From: Alphaproteobacteria bacterium
GTDB taxonomy: Bacteria > Pseudomonadota > Alphaproteobacteria > Rhizobiales > CAJQND01
NCBI GenBank assembly: GCA_024227565.1
Contig: JAAEUE010000218.1
Coordinates: forward strand, 1-62,507
Direction of reading: 5' to 3'
DNA: 62,507 nucleotides
Below are positions 18,817-28,573 of the stretch, in pieces. The position numbers were made by a program, and so were the translations under genes. The notes under the pieces were generated by a model. That model saw only the letters and a program-made list of their open reading frames with translations, searched no databases and had not been told where the DNA came from. The first letter of the stretch is position 1; each line of letters begins with the position of its first letter.

Positions 18817-18860
18817 TGAGCAACTCCGTGTTTGAGTTCCTCTTGCAATTATGAGAAAAA

Positions 18861-18880
18861 TGGATATTCAGAAATATCCA
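18861..18880. promoter_or_regulatory. inverted repeat in the MocR/PPOX divergent promoter region
   Basis: TGGATAT-N6-ATATCCA forms a perfect 7-bp inverted repeat centred between the two divergent genes, in a clearly AT-richer stretch. It is the natural candidate operator for the MocR-type regulator. Confidence 0.5.
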
Positions 18881-18906
18881 ATTTTCAAAGATTTGAAGAT
18901 ACCACT

Positions 18907-20382
18907 TTGGCAAAACCAGAAACATTCAGCCCCGCGCTGCTGGGCGTGGCCCTTGAGAGCGGGGCGGCCAAACCGGCCTATCAGCAGCTTTATGAGCAGG
19001 TGCGTGATCTGATTCTGTCCGGCCGCCTGCCCTCTGGCGCGCGGTTGCCGTCCACGCGCAGCTACTCCAAGGAGCTGGGGCTTTCGCGCACAACCCTTAT
19101 CGCTGCTTATGACCAGCTTGTGAGCGAGGGCTATCTGGAGGCCCGCCGGGGGGCCGGGATTTTTGTGTCACAGTTTTCGCCTGAACACCTGATGCTGGTG
19201 AACCGAACAGCGCCGCCGGTTTTACCAAAGCCCGGTGCGGCCCGGCGGCGGGCGGCCCGGCCGGTTCCGTTCTCAATCCGCGCCACCTCGCCGGCAGATT
19301 TCCCTGGTGCTGAGTGGGCCCGCTTGCTGCAGAAAACCTGGCGTGGGCCCATCGCAGGCCATTTTGGCGAGCCCCACGTGGAGGGGCATCCGGGCCTTAA
19401 GGTTGCCATTGCTGATCACTTGCGCACATGGCGGGGCATATCCTGCAGCGAGGACCAGGTTCTGATCACCAGCAGTTCTGCTGAATCCATTGACCTGATC
19501 AGCCGCGTGTTGTGCCAGCCCGGCGACAAGGTTTGGCTGGAAAATCCAGGCTACATGCCCATGCGACGGGAGATTGTGGAAAAAGGCCTGGAGCCTTTCT
19601 ATGTGCCCATAGACCGCGAGGGCATGATGGTGAACCTGGGCGTGGAGCTGGCAAAATCAGCCCGCATGGCGATCACCACCCCGCCGCGCCAATTCCCGCT
19701 CGGCATGACCATGTCCCTGCCGCGCCGGCTGGACCTTCTGGACTGGGCCCGCAGCACCGGCGCCTGGGTTGTTGAAGATGATTACGACAGCGAGTTCCGC
19801 TACGAAGGCCGGCCACTGGCCGCCCTCATGAGCATGGATGAGACCGGCCGGGTGCTCTACCTGGGCAGTTTTTCCAAGGTGATGTTCAAGTCTTTGCGCC
19901 TGGGCTACCTGGTGGTGCCGCCTGATTTGAGCAGCCAGTTTCACGACGCCCATGCAGAACTTGGGCCGCAAGCCTCCAGTGTTGCCCAGCCGGCCTTGGC
20001 GGAGTTCATCACCTCTGGCCAGTTTGCCGCCCACATTCGCCGGATGCGCCGGCTTTACGCCAGGCGCCGTGCGCTTCTGTTGGACCAGTTGCTGGAAAAG
20101 TGCAGCGGGCTGGTAACACCACAACCGGCCAACAGCGGCATGCACATTGTGGTTTCGATTGAGCCGATCTTGCGCGCCCGCCACTCAGATGTTGAGATTT
20201 GCCGCAGACTTCGCCAAGACGGCATCGAGGCGCAACCTCTCTCGTCCTTTTATGCCGCTGGATTTGATCCAGGGGCGGCAGGGCAGGGGCTGCTCTTGGG
20301 CTTCTCCGGTTTTGAGGAGAAAGAGCTCGAAGTGTCTGTGACCGCATTGGCCGCGGCTCTTTCTGACCTCGCCGCGGCGTAG
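18907..20382 (+). CDS. MocR/PdxR-subfamily GntR regulator with aminotransferase-like domain
   Basis: A 491-residue regulator. A GntR winged helix (about 20-90: PAYQQLYEQVRDLILSGRLP, SGARLPSTRSYSKELGLSRTTL region, EGYLEARRGAGIFVS) is fused to a fold-type I aminotransferase domain (about 120-485). The PLP lysine is in LGSFSKVMFKSLRLGYL. Known MocR members sense PLP or amino-acid derivatives. The start is uncertain: an ATG at 18832 lies only 16 bp from the divergent gene and would put the putative operator inside the gene, so I favour the TTG at 18907 (MAKPETFSPALL). Confidence 0.88.
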   Translation: MAKPETFSPALLGVALESGAAKPAYQQLYEQVRDLILSGRLPSGARLPSTRSYSKELGLSRTTLIAAYDQLVSEGYLEARRGAGIFVSQFSPEHLMLVNRTAPPVLPKPGAARRRAARPVPFSIRATSPADFPGAEWARLLQKTWRGPIAGHFGEPHVEGHPGLKVAIADHLRTWRGISCSEDQVLITSSSAESIDLISRVLCQPGDKVWLENPGYMPMRREIVEKGLEPFYVPIDREGMMVNLGVELAKSARMAITTPPRQFPLGMTMSLPRRLDLLDWARSTGAWVVEDDYDSEFRYEGRPLAALMSMDETGRVLYLGSFSKVMFKSLRLGYLVVPPDLSSQFHDAHAELGPQASSVAQPALAEFITSGQFAAHIRRMRRLYARRRALLLDQLLEKCSGLVTPQPANSGMHIVVSIEPILRARHSDVEICRRLRQDGIEAQPLSSFYAAGFDPGAAGQGLLLGFSGFEEKELEVSVTALAAALSDLAAA

Positions 20383-20608
20383 GTTCAGTTGGTCACAAAG
20401 CGGCTGATGGTAACCATCTGTTAACCAGGAATTGCTCATGTGCGCCTAAGGAGCTAAAGGTGCGCGGGAATTGGCCGGTCTGTTTGCGATAGCTGGATCT
20501 TGCGCCGCAGTTTTGACATAGTTAATCGGCTTTTAGCACCGCGCGCCGTCGATTTCCCAAGCGCGGAAAACGCTCCACGAACATAGCAGTCTTAAGGGCA
20601 TCGCTTAC
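20383..20608. other. tolQ upstream region
   Basis: This 226-bp non-coding gap presumably holds the tol-pal promoter. A consensus-like TTGACA at 20513-20518 is visible, but I do not see a good -10 at 16-18 bp. A small hairpin (GATGG-TAA-CCATC) and two TAACC words occur near 20405-20425. No gene is present. Confidence 0.4.
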
Positions 20609-21343
20609 ATGGATCTCACGTTATTTGCCCAAACGGCCGGAGCAGTGCCGGTCGATGTTGCCGGCGCAGAAGCCGGTTTCTCATTATGGGCCCTGTTCTG
20701 GCAGGCCCACATTGTTGTTAAGATCGTGATGATCGGGCTGATGGTCGCTTCTGTTTGGAGCTGGGCCATCATCATCGAGAAACTGTTTTTGCTCGTGCGT
20801 ATCGAACGCAGAACGAACAAGTTTGAAGATCAGTTTTGGTCCGGCCGCTCGCTGGAAGATCTTTATGCCTCCATGGCGCAGGAGAACAATCGGTCTTCGG
20901 CCGCCTTGTTTGTGGCAGCCATGCGTGAGTGGAAACGTTCGCAGGAATCCATGATGCGGGCTGGCTTCATTGGTGTTCAGCAACGTATTGAACGGGCCAT
21001 GGACGTTGAGATGCAAAAGGAAATGGCGAGTTTGGAATCCAGACTGCTGTTCCTGGCCACCGTTGGCTCAACCGCCCCGTTCGTTGGGCTGTTTGGAACG
21101 GTTTGGGGCATCATGAACTCGTTCCGGGCGATCGCCATCTCAAAGAGCACCAACCTGGCTGTTGTCGCGCCGGGGATTGCTGAAGCCTTGTTCGCCACGG
21201 CTCTGGGCTTGTTGGCCGCGATCCCGGCTGTGATTTTCTATAACAAGATCACCAACGACATCAGCAAACTGGCGGTTCGCTTTGAGAGCTTCTCAGGGGA
21301 ATTTTCATCCATAATCTCACGTCAGCTTGACGAGTCGGTTTAA
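20609..21343 (+). CDS. tolQ: TolQ, inner-membrane energy-transducing channel subunit
   Basis: A 244-residue MotA/TolQ/ExbB protein with three membrane segments (about 38-58, 148-170, 183-206). The conserved ATVGSTAPFVGLFGTVWGIM and GIAEALFATALGLLAAIPAV form the proton-conducting core with TolR. Its role is to energise TolA for outer-membrane constriction at division. It is first in a tight tolQ-tolR-tolA-tolB-pal run, with 2 bp before tolR. Confidence 0.96.
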   Translation: MDLTLFAQTAGAVPVDVAGAEAGFSLWALFWQAHIVVKIVMIGLMVASVWSWAIIIEKLFLLVRIERRTNKFEDQFWSGRSLEDLYASMAQENNRSSAALFVAAMREWKRSQESMMRAGFIGVQQRIERAMDVEMQKEMASLESRLLFLATVGSTAPFVGLFGTVWGIMNSFRAIAISKSTNLAVVAPGIAEALFATALGLLAAIPAVIFYNKITNDISKLAVRFESFSGEFSSIISRQLDESV

Positions 21344-21345
21344 CC

Positions 21346-21792
21346 ATGGGGGCCGCACTCCAAGGACGCATCAGAGGGGCCAGACGACGGCGCCGTTCGT
21401 CCTATGCGCCGATGACGGATATCAACGTGACGCCGTTTGTGGACGTCATGCTGGTGTTGCTCATCGTATTCATGGTCACAGCCCCCTTGCTCACGGTTGG
21501 TGTTCCGATCGAACTGCCGGAATCAAAGGCCAAGCCGCTGCAAGGTGATAAAGAACCCCTGGCGGTCACAGTGAACGGCGAAGGCAAGATCTTTTTGCAA
21601 GAAACCGAGATCGAACTCGACACACTGGTGCCGAAATTGCTCGCCATAAGCCAAAACGGTTATAATGAACGCATCTATGTTCGGGGCGATCATCAAGTGG
21701 ACTATGGCGTGGTGGCCAAAGTCATGGGCACCATTTCAAGTGCCGGGTTCAAACGAATCGGGCTGGTTACCGCGCCCGAAGAGATAAAGTAA
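21346..21792 (+). CDS. tolR: TolR, ExbD-like proton-channel partner
   Basis: A 148-residue protein with a basic cytoplasmic N-terminus, one membrane helix (about 27-47) and a periplasmic domain. The helix entrance carries the essential Asp in TDINVTPFVDVMLVLLIVFM. GDHQVDYGVVAKVMGTISSAG is the typical ExbD/TolR C-terminal segment. It works in the TolQ complex. The start is placed by the close 2-bp junction with tolQ. Confidence 0.96.
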   Translation: MGAALQGRIRGARRRRRSSYAPMTDINVTPFVDVMLVLLIVFMVTAPLLTVGVPIELPESKAKPLQGDKEPLAVTVNGEGKIFLQETEIELDTLVPKLLAISQNGYNERIYVRGDHQVDYGVVAKVMGTISSAGFKRIGLVTAPEEIK

Positions 21793-21804
21793 GATCGTAG
21801 GATC

Positions 21805-22710
21805 ATGCGCTGGAGCCTGATCGCATCAACTCTAATACATACTGCAATCTTGCTTGCAGCCGTCGTCGTATTGCCGTCTCCAGATGAATATGACCCGGTT
21901 GAAGATGAAGCGGTGCCGGTTGAAATTGTCGATGTTGCCGAGTTCTCCAAGCGGGTGGCCTCGGCTAAGGACGGTGAGGAGAAGGTAGAAAAGCCGGCGC
22001 CCAAGCCGGAAGAAGAAAAGCTGCAGGTGGCGCCGGCGCCCCAGAAACTGCCCCAGGTTGCCGAATTGCCGCCGCTGGACGAAGTGATCGACATCCCGGC
22101 CCTGACAAAGCAACCCGAGCCCGAGCCAGAGCCCGAAAAACAACCTGAGCCCAAGCCCAAGGCCGAACCTGAGCCCAAGCCTGCGCCTAAAGAAGTGAAA
22201 ACCGAACCTGAGAAGCCAAAAGCCGCAAGGCCAAGGCCGCGGCGCAAACCGAAAATCGCCAAGAAAAAGCCGAAAAAGAAACGAAAATTTGATGCGGATG
22301 CATTGACGGCGCTGCTCGACAAGAGCGCCGAGAAGCCTTTGCTTCAAAAGAAAACTGAGGAGACCGGAACGCCTCGCAAGGCAAAGCACGATGCGTCAGG
22401 TGACGACACCGTGCTCAGCGCGACGGAGAGGGACTGGCTCATCCAGAGGCTTTCGCAATGCTGGATTATTCCCGGCGGCGTGAAAGATGCAGCACGATTG
22501 AGAGTGACGGTGGAGTACGAAACAGATTCAACGGGGCACATCGTGGGCAATCCGCGAAACGTCAACGCGCCCAGTGATGAGGTGGGCCGCATCGCCGGTG
22601 AAAGTGCGGTGCGTGCGGTGCTTGATTGTGCGCCGTACGACCGGTTTGAAACGTTTAAGAATCACAAGTTCCGTGTGAACTTCGATCCAAAAACTATGTT
22701 GAATGGCTGA
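21805..22710 (+). CDS. tolA: TolA, inner-membrane to periplasm linker
   Basis: A 301-residue protein. It has an N-terminal membrane anchor (about 5-22), a long low-complexity Pro/Glu/Lys-rich spacer (about 45-165, with PEPEPEP and KPKKKRK tracts) and a C-terminal domain (about 200-300) with [19 protein letters not shown] and [11 protein letters not shown], including the two cysteines typical of this domain. It spans the periplasm to reach TolB/Pal. It starts 12 bp after tolR. Confidence 0.93.
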   Translation: MRWSLIASTLIHTAILLAAVVVLPSPDEYDPVEDEAVPVEIVDVAEFSKRVASAKDGEEKVEKPAPKPEEEKLQVAPAPQKLPQVAELPPLDEVIDIPALTKQPEPEPEPEKQPEPKPKAEPEPKPAPKEVKTEPEKPKAARPRPRRKPKIAKKKPKKKRKFDADALTALLDKSAEKPLLQKKTEETGTPRKAKHDASGDDTVLSATERDWLIQRLSQCWIIPGGVKDAARLRVTVEYETDSTGHIVGNPRNVNAPSDEVGRIAGESAVRAVLDCAPYDRFETFKNHKFRVNFDPKTMLNG

Positions 22711-22721
22711 ACGGGGTTGAG

Positions 22722-24071
22722 ATGATGGGGAGTTTTATGAGGACAGAGGGCCGCGTTTTGGCAGCTATACGACAGTTTACCATGGTGCTTATTGTAGCGG
22801 TTGCCGGTTTCCTGGCACCCGTGCATTCGGCGCACGCCGTAATTGAGATCGATATTACCAAGGGCAAGGTTGAACCGATGCCCGTAGCGATTCCCAGTTT
22901 TGTCGGCGATCCAAAGTTTGGCCCCGATATCGCAGGCGTCATCAGCAACAACTTGCGCCGCTCCGGCCTGTTCAACCCGTTGCCGCCGTCCTCCTACATC
23001 GAACAGATCACCAGCTTTTCCGCAGCGCCCCGGTTTGGCGACTGGCGCATCATTAAGGCCCAGGCCCTGCTAACCGGTCAGGTCACCGTGCAAGGCGACG
23101 GCCGCCTGAAGGCTGAGTTCAGGCTATGGGACGTGTTGGCGCAAAAGCAGTTGACCGGTTTTCAATTCGTCACCACACCGCGTAATTGGCGCCGCATTGG
23201 TCATCTTATTTCCGATGCGGTCTATCAGCGGCTCACCGGCGAAAAGGGCTATTTCGACACGCGCGTTGTGTATGTCTCGGAAACCGGGCCGAAATCCAAG
23301 CGCGTTAAGAAGTTGACGATCATGGACCAGGACGGCTTCAACAAGCGCGCCTTGACCAACGGCGGCGATCTGGTGTTAACCCCCCGTTTCAGCCCGACCA
23401 GTCAGGAAATTACCTACATGTCGTACGCCAGCGGGCGTCCGAAGGTGTATCTGCTGAACATTGAAACCGGCCAACGCGAACTTGTTTCGAACGATCCCAG
23501 CATGAGCTTCTCCCCGCGCTTTTCGCCTGATGGTCAGCGGGTGATCATGAGCCTGCAGCGTGGCGGCAACTCCAACATCTTCACGATGGACCTGCGCACC
23601 CGTTCAACCCGGCAGCTCACCAAAACCGCGGCCATCGACACGGCCCCGTCTTATGCGCCGGACGGACGCCAGGTGGCCTTCGAATCAGACCGTGCAGGGT
23701 CTCAGCAGATCTATGTAATGAACTCAGATGGAACCAATCAGCGCCGTATTTCCTTCGGCAAAGGCCGCTATTCGACCCCAGTTTGGTCACCGCGCGGTGA
23801 TGTTATCGCGTTCACCAAGCTGTCCAAGGGGCGATTCTTGATCGGCGTGATGCGTCCGGACGGTTCCGGTGAGAGAATATTAACCGAAGGCTACCACAAT
23901 GAAGGACCGACATGGGCACCCAACGGACGAGTGCTGATGTTTTTCCGAGAAACCCGCGGAGAACGAGGTGGTGCAAAGTTGTACTCCGTGGATTTGACCG
24001 GATATAATGAACAGGAGATCAAGACCGGAACTTGGGCATCGGATCCAGCCTGGTCGCCGCTCATCCAATAA
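22722..24071 (+). CDS. tolB: TolB, periplasmic beta-propeller
   Basis: A 449-residue exported protein. A signal peptide (about 15-36, ending SAHA) is followed by the N-terminal domain ([20 protein letters not shown]) and WD40-like PD40 repeats ([55 protein letters not shown]). It relays TolA and Pal. Two further in-frame ATGs follow shortly; the first is kept because GGGG-TTGAG precedes it. Confidence 0.95.
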   Translation: MMGSFMRTEGRVLAAIRQFTMVLIVAVAGFLAPVHSAHAVIEIDITKGKVEPMPVAIPSFVGDPKFGPDIAGVISNNLRRSGLFNPLPPSSYIEQITSFSAAPRFGDWRIIKAQALLTGQVTVQGDGRLKAEFRLWDVLAQKQLTGFQFVTTPRNWRRIGHLISDAVYQRLTGEKGYFDTRVVYVSETGPKSKRVKKLTIMDQDGFNKRALTNGGDLVLTPRFSPTSQEITYMSYASGRPKVYLLNIETGQRELVSNDPSMSFSPRFSPDGQRVIMSLQRGGNSNIFTMDLRTRSTRQLTKTAAIDTAPSYAPDGRQVAFESDRAGSQQIYVMNSDGTNQRRISFGKGRYSTPVWSPRGDVIAFTKLSKGRFLIGVMRPDGSGERILTEGYHNEGPTWAPNGRVLMFFRETRGERGGAKLYSVDLTGYNEQEIKTGTWASDPAWSPLIQ

Positions 24072-24187
24072 ATGCCATAGTTTTGGTTATGAGCGATCAC
24101 CATATTCTGCAATTGGATTCTAGAAGCTTGAGTCGGGTGGAGATTACACACACCGCACGGGGCTTGTGACGACGAGGAGTGGGACGA

Positions 24188-24682
24188 ATGACACGTCTTC
24201 TTGAAGGCTTTAAAATTGTAGCCATCGCATTGGCGCTGCTAGGACTGGCGGCCTGCTCGTCGAAAGACAAGCCGGATGTTGCTGCCGTGGACGTTGAGAA
24301 TGCGACCCCTGGTTCGCAGCGCGATTTCACCATTAACGTGGGTGACCGCGTATTGTTCCTGGTGGACCAGTCAACCCTGACGCCGCAGGCTCAGGAAATT
24401 CTGCGCCGCCAAGCCACATGGCTTCGCCAGTATGGCCAGGTGACCATTCAGGTCGAAGGTCACGCCGACGAGCGCGGCACACGCGAATACAACATCGCGC
24501 TGTCGGCCCGCCGTGCGGAGGCCTCCAAGAACTTCCTGATTGCTCAAGGCATCGAGCCTGGCCGCGTGTCGACAATCGCGTTTGGTAAAGAACGCCCGGT
24601 TGCGCTGTGCGCCGAAGAGAGCTGCTTCTCCCAGAACCGCCGCTCGGTTACGGTCATCACAGCCGGCGCCGTTGCAGGCTAG
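24188..24682 (+). CDS. pal: Pal, peptidoglycan-associated OmpA-family lipoprotein
   Basis: A 164-residue lipoprotein. A signal peptide ends in the lipobox LAAC (Cys near residue 23), and an OmpA/MotB peptidoglycan-binding domain carries VEGHADERGTREYNIALSARRAEA and GKERPVALC. GAGGAG lies about 10 bases before the ATG at 24188, which decides against a GTG three codons upstream. It anchors the outer membrane to the wall. A 116-bp gap separates it from tolB. Confidence 0.96.
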   Translation: MTRLLEGFKIVAIALALLGLAACSSKDKPDVAAVDVENATPGSQRDFTINVGDRVLFLVDQSTLTPQAQEILRRQATWLRQYGQVTIQVEGHADERGTREYNIALSARRAEASKNFLIAQGIEPGRVSTIAFGKERPVALCAEESCFSQNRRSVTVITAGAVAG

Positions 24683-24690
24683 AACTTGCA

Positions 24691-24719
24691 GCAAAGGGGC
24701 AGCTAAAGCGCCCCTTTGC
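24691..24719 (+). terminator. stem-loop after pal
   Basis: A perfect 10-bp stem, GCAAAGGGGC / GCCCCTTTGC, with a 9-base loop starts 8 bases after the pal stop codon. No U-run follows, so it may be a Rho-assisted end or an mRNA-stabilising hairpin for the tol-pal transcript. Confidence 0.6.
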
Positions 24720-24823
24720 CCAAAAGTTCCATCAAATTCCACTCACGAAAATATGCATTGCCCGGGCGATGGGCGAGGCGGCACACTTAGGCTTTAGTGC
24801 AACCTTGTCCAGGGATTAGCCCG

Positions 24824-25396
24824 ATGAGCCGCAGTCATCTGCCCACACGTCGTTCTGTTGTTGCTGCCGGCACGGCGGCCCTTGCCGCAACGTCTGTGCC
24901 TGCGGCGGCCTTCTCCGCCAGCCGGCCTGCGCCCATGTGGGAGATCACCGACTGGTTGAACGGCGATGGCGGGAACGTGGACACCCTGAAGGGCAAGGTC
25001 GTCATCATCGATTTCTTCCAGCTGTGGTGCCCGGGCTGCAATCGCTTCTCCGGCCCGTTGATGCAGCACTGGCAGGAAAAGCTCGTCAATGAGATTGAGG
25101 GCGGCCGCCTGCAGATGGTGAAGATCCACACCGTGTTCGAAGGCCATGACTATCAGAACGCCACCAAGCTGAAGAGCTATGTGGCCGAAAAGAAGATCAC
25201 CATGCCTGTGGGGATTGACCGCCACGAGCCGGGCCAACGGGTGCCGATCACCATGCGCCGCTACCGCACCAGTGGGACACCGGAGATGGTGATCATCGGA
25301 CCGGACGGCATGATTGTCTTCCAAAAGTTCGGCGGCTTTGATCCTGAGCCTGTGGAATCGATGTTCGTGAACCTGCTCCAGAAGGTGGCAACCTGA
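24824..25396 (+). CDS. thioredoxin-fold (TlpA/redoxin-like) exported protein
   Basis: A 190-residue protein. A twin-arginine-like leader (TRRSVVAAGTAALAATSVPAAA) is followed by a thioredoxin fold with the redox pair in FQLWCPGCNRF (CxxC) and the cis-Pro in TSGTPEMVIIGPDG. It is probably periplasmic and active in disulfide reduction or cytochrome/cofactor maturation. It occupies the position after pal where cpoB (ybgF) is often found; no cpoB is seen. The ATG at 24824 gives the Tat-like start. Confidence 0.85.
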   Translation: MSRSHLPTRRSVVAAGTAALAATSVPAAAFSASRPAPMWEITDWLNGDGGNVDTLKGKVVIIDFFQLWCPGCNRFSGPLMQHWQEKLVNEIEGGRLQMVKIHTVFEGHDYQNATKLKSYVAEKKITMPVGIDRHEPGQRVPITMRRYRTSGTPEMVIIGPDGMIVFQKFGGFDPEPVESMFVNLLQKVAT

Positions 25397-25483
25397 TCTA
25401 CCGCACAATCGCGCCTGTTGAAGCTCTCCGGCGACGTCCTATGTTTATACTGATGCGGAACACCAACCGGGTAAGCGACAGCT

Positions 25484-25765
25484 ATGTGGAGCCCAAAAAT
25501 ACTTTGTGCATCCGCCGCACTTATGCTGGCGGCCACCGAGCTGGTGTTTGCCGGATCAAACGGCTTGGGGTTTCCGGATGCCGGGGCGTCCATTCGTCGG
25601 TTGAACCGGCAGGCTGTAGACAGGTTCAATAGTTCCTCATCTGACGTGCGCCGTTCGCAGCGCCATCAACAACAAATACGCAAAGCCCGCGAGCAGACGT
25701 TCCTCAAGGAACGCCTGGAGCGCCGCAAGAAGCAGGACCTGGAACGCGAAATTCAGCAGCGCTAG
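25484..25765 (+). CDS. small exported, charged coiled-coil-like protein
   Basis: A 93-residue protein I do not recognise. A signal peptide (about 4-23, ending FAG) is followed by a short linker and a highly charged Arg/Lys/Gln/Glu C-terminal half (residues 52-93) likely to form a single helix. Its last codons overlap the convergent amine oxidase gene by 4 bp. It could be part of a small periplasmic assembly, but no function is inferred. Confidence 0.55.
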   Translation: MWSPKILCASAALMLAATELVFAGSNGLGFPDAGASIRRLNRQAVDRFNSSSSDVRRSQRHQQQIRKAREQTFLKERLERRKKQDLEREIQQR

Positions 25766-27624
25766 CGCTTGCCGGGCGGCACATCCATGGCCGGGTTCTC
25801 ATCAAAAAAGCCATCCGGCATCCAGTGAAAATCAGCATAAACCACCGGCTGAACCGGATAGTCCTCCGGGCGCGGCAAATGATGGAAGTTCAGGGTGTAC
25901 CACACCACCACATCCTCACCCTCCAGCGAACGGTCTGCCTTGGTCCATTCGGCCAAGCCGTCGCTGCCCGGATCCTGGTTGGGATACATGCCGGCGGGAT
26001 ACTTCTCTGTGGCTGCAAATTGCGTCGCCCAGAAGTGCTTGTACATGAAGGCACCGCGCTTGCCAGTGGGGCTGTCGGCAGGAAGGATCGGCAGGCTGTT
26101 GTTGCCGGGGCTGAGCTTGTAGGCGGTGTTCTTGCCATAAGCGTTATGCTTCTCGGGATTGACGATTTTCCAGTATCGCGCCCGCGACATGTCCAGGGTC
26201 CGCTGGGCTGATGTTTCTGTTTTGAGTTTGGTTTCGACGATGTTGATTGCAGCGGCGTGTGGATTGTGCTCGCTCACAGGGGCAGGTTCGAAATTGACCT
26301 CGCGCACTGCATTGTTCGGCCCATCCACCGCCATGTCGAAGCGGAAACTGAACACGTGCTGGTGCACATGGGATTCGATGCCCGGTCCAACCACAGCGCC
26401 ATAAGGCGAGCTTTCGCCTGGCGCAATGGCAGACGGGAAGGGGATGCCGGTGGCCTTCACCTCCACCCCGATTGTGCCGTCTTGATAGAAGTACCAATAG
26501 AACCCGTAGATGTAGTTGCCGATGGTGCACAAAGAGGAGATTACTAAGCGCCGCGAGCGCACGACACGCGAGGTGCCGGCCCGGCCGTTCTGGAACTTCC
26601 ACAAGATGCCGTAGTCTTCCTCATGCATGCATACCGCGTTCTTGATCAACCTCGGCGCGCCCTGCCAGTCGTGGCTGGAGACATCGAAATAGTGGATGTG
26701 CCCAAGGCAATCACAGCCCAGCGCCAGCGAATCCACGGCCTGGCCCAGGCCATACTCGCCTGTGTCGAAGGCGTTGCGGCGGAAGTTCCCGCCACGGGGA
26801 TCGCCATAGGGCACCACCATTTCGGCCATGGAGGCCCGATGGATGATGGGGCGGATTTCGCCGCCGTGCTCATAGCCGATTTCGTGCAACACCAAAGCTT
26901 CGCGCAAATCGTAGCCAATTCGAACATGCCAGTTCTGCCAGCGTACCTTGAACCCATCCACCTCAAAACTCGGTCCTTCAGGTTGGATAATGTCCAGCGG
27001 TTTGACGTCATCACGCAAATGCTCCGTCCGGTTCATGGGGCCAGGATCCGGTGGCAGTGGCACGGCGCCAAAATCCTCTATGCGGATGAGTTCATAGGTG
27101 GCCAGGTCCACCACCGGATGCAGATTGGCAATGGGCCGCGCGTAAGGATTGTCGCCGGCCTCGTTGCCCACCCAGCAATGGCAATACGCAAGCCGCCTGC
27201 CTTCCTCATCTTCGATGCCGAAATGCCCTGCGCCCCAGGATTCAACCAGCATATTGGACATGTCCTCAATGCCGCGCGCCCTGCAGGCGGCCTGAAACTC
27301 AGGATGCGCACGGATGAGCTCGTCCACGGCGGCAAACTCGTCGGGCACGATGCGGGCCTGGACGCCGGGCACATGTCCCCAATCTTCAAGAGAACCATCC
27401 GCCAGCCGCACGATGCCGTTGAAAGTGCAATTGCTGGAGGGTTCATAGGAGCAGATATAGGCCTGGCGCTCTGCCGTGCCCGCCGCCAATGCGGCTTTGC
27501 TGGGCTCGTTCAGGGAGATGGTTTCAATCCAGGCGCTGTCATCGAGCCCACCATGGCTCTTGATGGCGGCAGCAGCGGCGGCTATTTCTTCTGCAGTTAA
27601 CGGATCGAGCGGATGTGCTGTCAT
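25762..27624 (-). CDS. copper-containing primary amine oxidase (TPQ enzyme)
   Basis: A 620-residue quinoprotein that oxidatively deaminates primary amines to aldehydes, NH3 and H2O2. The topaquinone precursor is Tyr371 in TIGNYIYGFYW, and the catalytic Asp is 287 in FDTGEYGLG. Copper ligands are His421/His423 (HVHQHVFSF) and His582 (HHLPRPEDYP). The 84-residue Asp-to-Tyr spacing matches Arthrobacter amine oxidase. No signal peptide is seen, so it is probably cytosolic. It is divergent from the TauD-type dioxygenase gene (69-bp gap), suggesting joint use in amine catabolism. The substrate is not identifiable from sequence. Confidence 0.93.
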   Translation of the reverse strand: MTAHPLDPLTAEEIAAAAAAIKSHGGLDDSAWIETISLNEPSKAALAAGTAERQAYICSYEPSSNCTFNGIVRLADGSLEDWGHVPGVQARIVPDEFAAVDELIRAHPEFQAACRARGIEDMSNMLVESWGAGHFGIEDEEGRRLAYCHCWVGNEAGDNPYARPIANLHPVVDLATYELIRIEDFGAVPLPPDPGPMNRTEHLRDDVKPLDIIQPEGPSFEVDGFKVRWQNWHVRIGYDLREALVLHEIGYEHGGEIRPIIHRASMAEMVVPYGDPRGGNFRRNAFDTGEYGLGQAVDSLALGCDCLGHIHYFDVSSHDWQGAPRLIKNAVCMHEEDYGILWKFQNGRAGTSRVVRSRRLVISSLCTIGNYIYGFYWYFYQDGTIGVEVKATGIPFPSAIAPGESSPYGAVVGPGIESHVHQHVFSFRFDMAVDGPNNAVREVNFEPAPVSEHNPHAAAINIVETKLKTETSAQRTLDMSRARYWKIVNPEKHNAYGKNTAYKLSPGNNSLPILPADSPTGKRGAFMYKHFWATQFAATEKYPAGMYPNQDPGSDGLAEWTKADRSLEGEDVVVWYTLNFHHLPRPEDYPVQPVVYADFHWMPDGFFDENPAMDVPPGKR

Positions 27625-27693
27625 TGGGGTGTCTTCGTGTTATTCCGGTGTGCGAGCTGACATCAGTTTTCAGAGCCGCGCAAGGTGAGAGCT

Positions 27694-28569
27694 ATGCTGA
27701 ACATCGAAAAATTGCACCCTGACTTTGGCGCCAGGATAATGGGTTTGAATTTGAACACAGATTTAACCCCGGGCGTTGTGAGCGAAATCAAGTCGGCTAT
27801 CGACGATCATTCCTTCCTGTGTTTTCCAGATCAGGAATTTGATGATGATCGCCAGGTGGCGTTCACCCGCATGTTCGGCGAGCCTGAGCCCGACCATGTG
27901 GCGCTCGGCCAAGAGGGGCGCGTCGAGTATCTTGGGACCATCGGCAACATCGACGCAGACGGCAACCAACGCGGCAATGCGGACCGGAAAACCGTGTTCT
28001 CCACCGGCAACAACATGTGGCACTCAGACAGCTCGTTCCGGGAAGTGCCGACGTTCATCTCGTTGATGGCGGCCTACGAGGTTCCGGCCGAGGATGGTCA
28101 CACCCAGTTTGCCAGCGGCCGTTCGGCCTATGCGCGCCTCACGGGTGAGGAGAAGCAACGGGTGGACGATCTGATTGTGATCCACAACTACGTTTTTTCA
28201 CGTAGCAAGGTTGCACCAGACGCGGTCACCCCGTCTCACGCAGCATCCTTGCCCCCGGTTGAGCAAAAACTGGTGCGCACCAACCCTGGCAATGGTGCCA
28301 AGAACTATTATGTGGGCTCCCACGCTGAACGCGTGGTGGGCCGGACGGACGCAGAGAGCCGGGAGCTTTTGGATGGTCTGCTGGAGGCCATGACGCGCAA
28401 GGAGGATATCTATTCGCACGCCTGGCAACCTGGCGAAGTCGCCATTTGGGACAACCGCTGCCTGTTGCACCGGGGCACCGGTTTTGACGCGGACAAATAC
28501 CGGCGCTACATGCGCCAGACCCGCGTCATCGGCGATGGGTCTTCACTCACAGAATATGGTGGCAGATGA
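27694..28569 (+). CDS. TauD/TfdA-family 2-oxoglutarate-dependent dioxygenase
   Basis: A 291-residue Fe(II)/2-oxoglutarate oxygenase. The iron triad is visible as WHSDSSF (His-x-Asp) and the distal His in WDNRCLLHRGTG, with the 2-oxoglutarate Arg in YRRYMRQTRV. It resembles the TfdA/alpha-ketoglutarate-dependent 2,4-D-type group. The ATG at 27694 has a purine-rich AAGGTGAGAG before it, favoured over a GTG at 27685. Its stop is 4 bp from that of the convergent FAD oxidase. Confidence 0.9.
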   Translation: MLNIEKLHPDFGARIMGLNLNTDLTPGVVSEIKSAIDDHSFLCFPDQEFDDDRQVAFTRMFGEPEPDHVALGQEGRVEYLGTIGNIDADGNQRGNADRKTVFSTGNNMWHSDSSFREVPTFISLMAAYEVPAEDGHTQFASGRSAYARLTGEEKQRVDDLIVIHNYVFSRSKVAPDAVTPSHAASLPPVEQKLVRTNPGNGAKNYYVGSHAERVVGRTDAESRELLDGLLEAMTRKEDIYSHAWQPGEVAIWDNRCLLHRGTGFDADKYRRYMRQTRVIGDGSSLTEYGGR

Positions 28570-28573
28570 GGCC

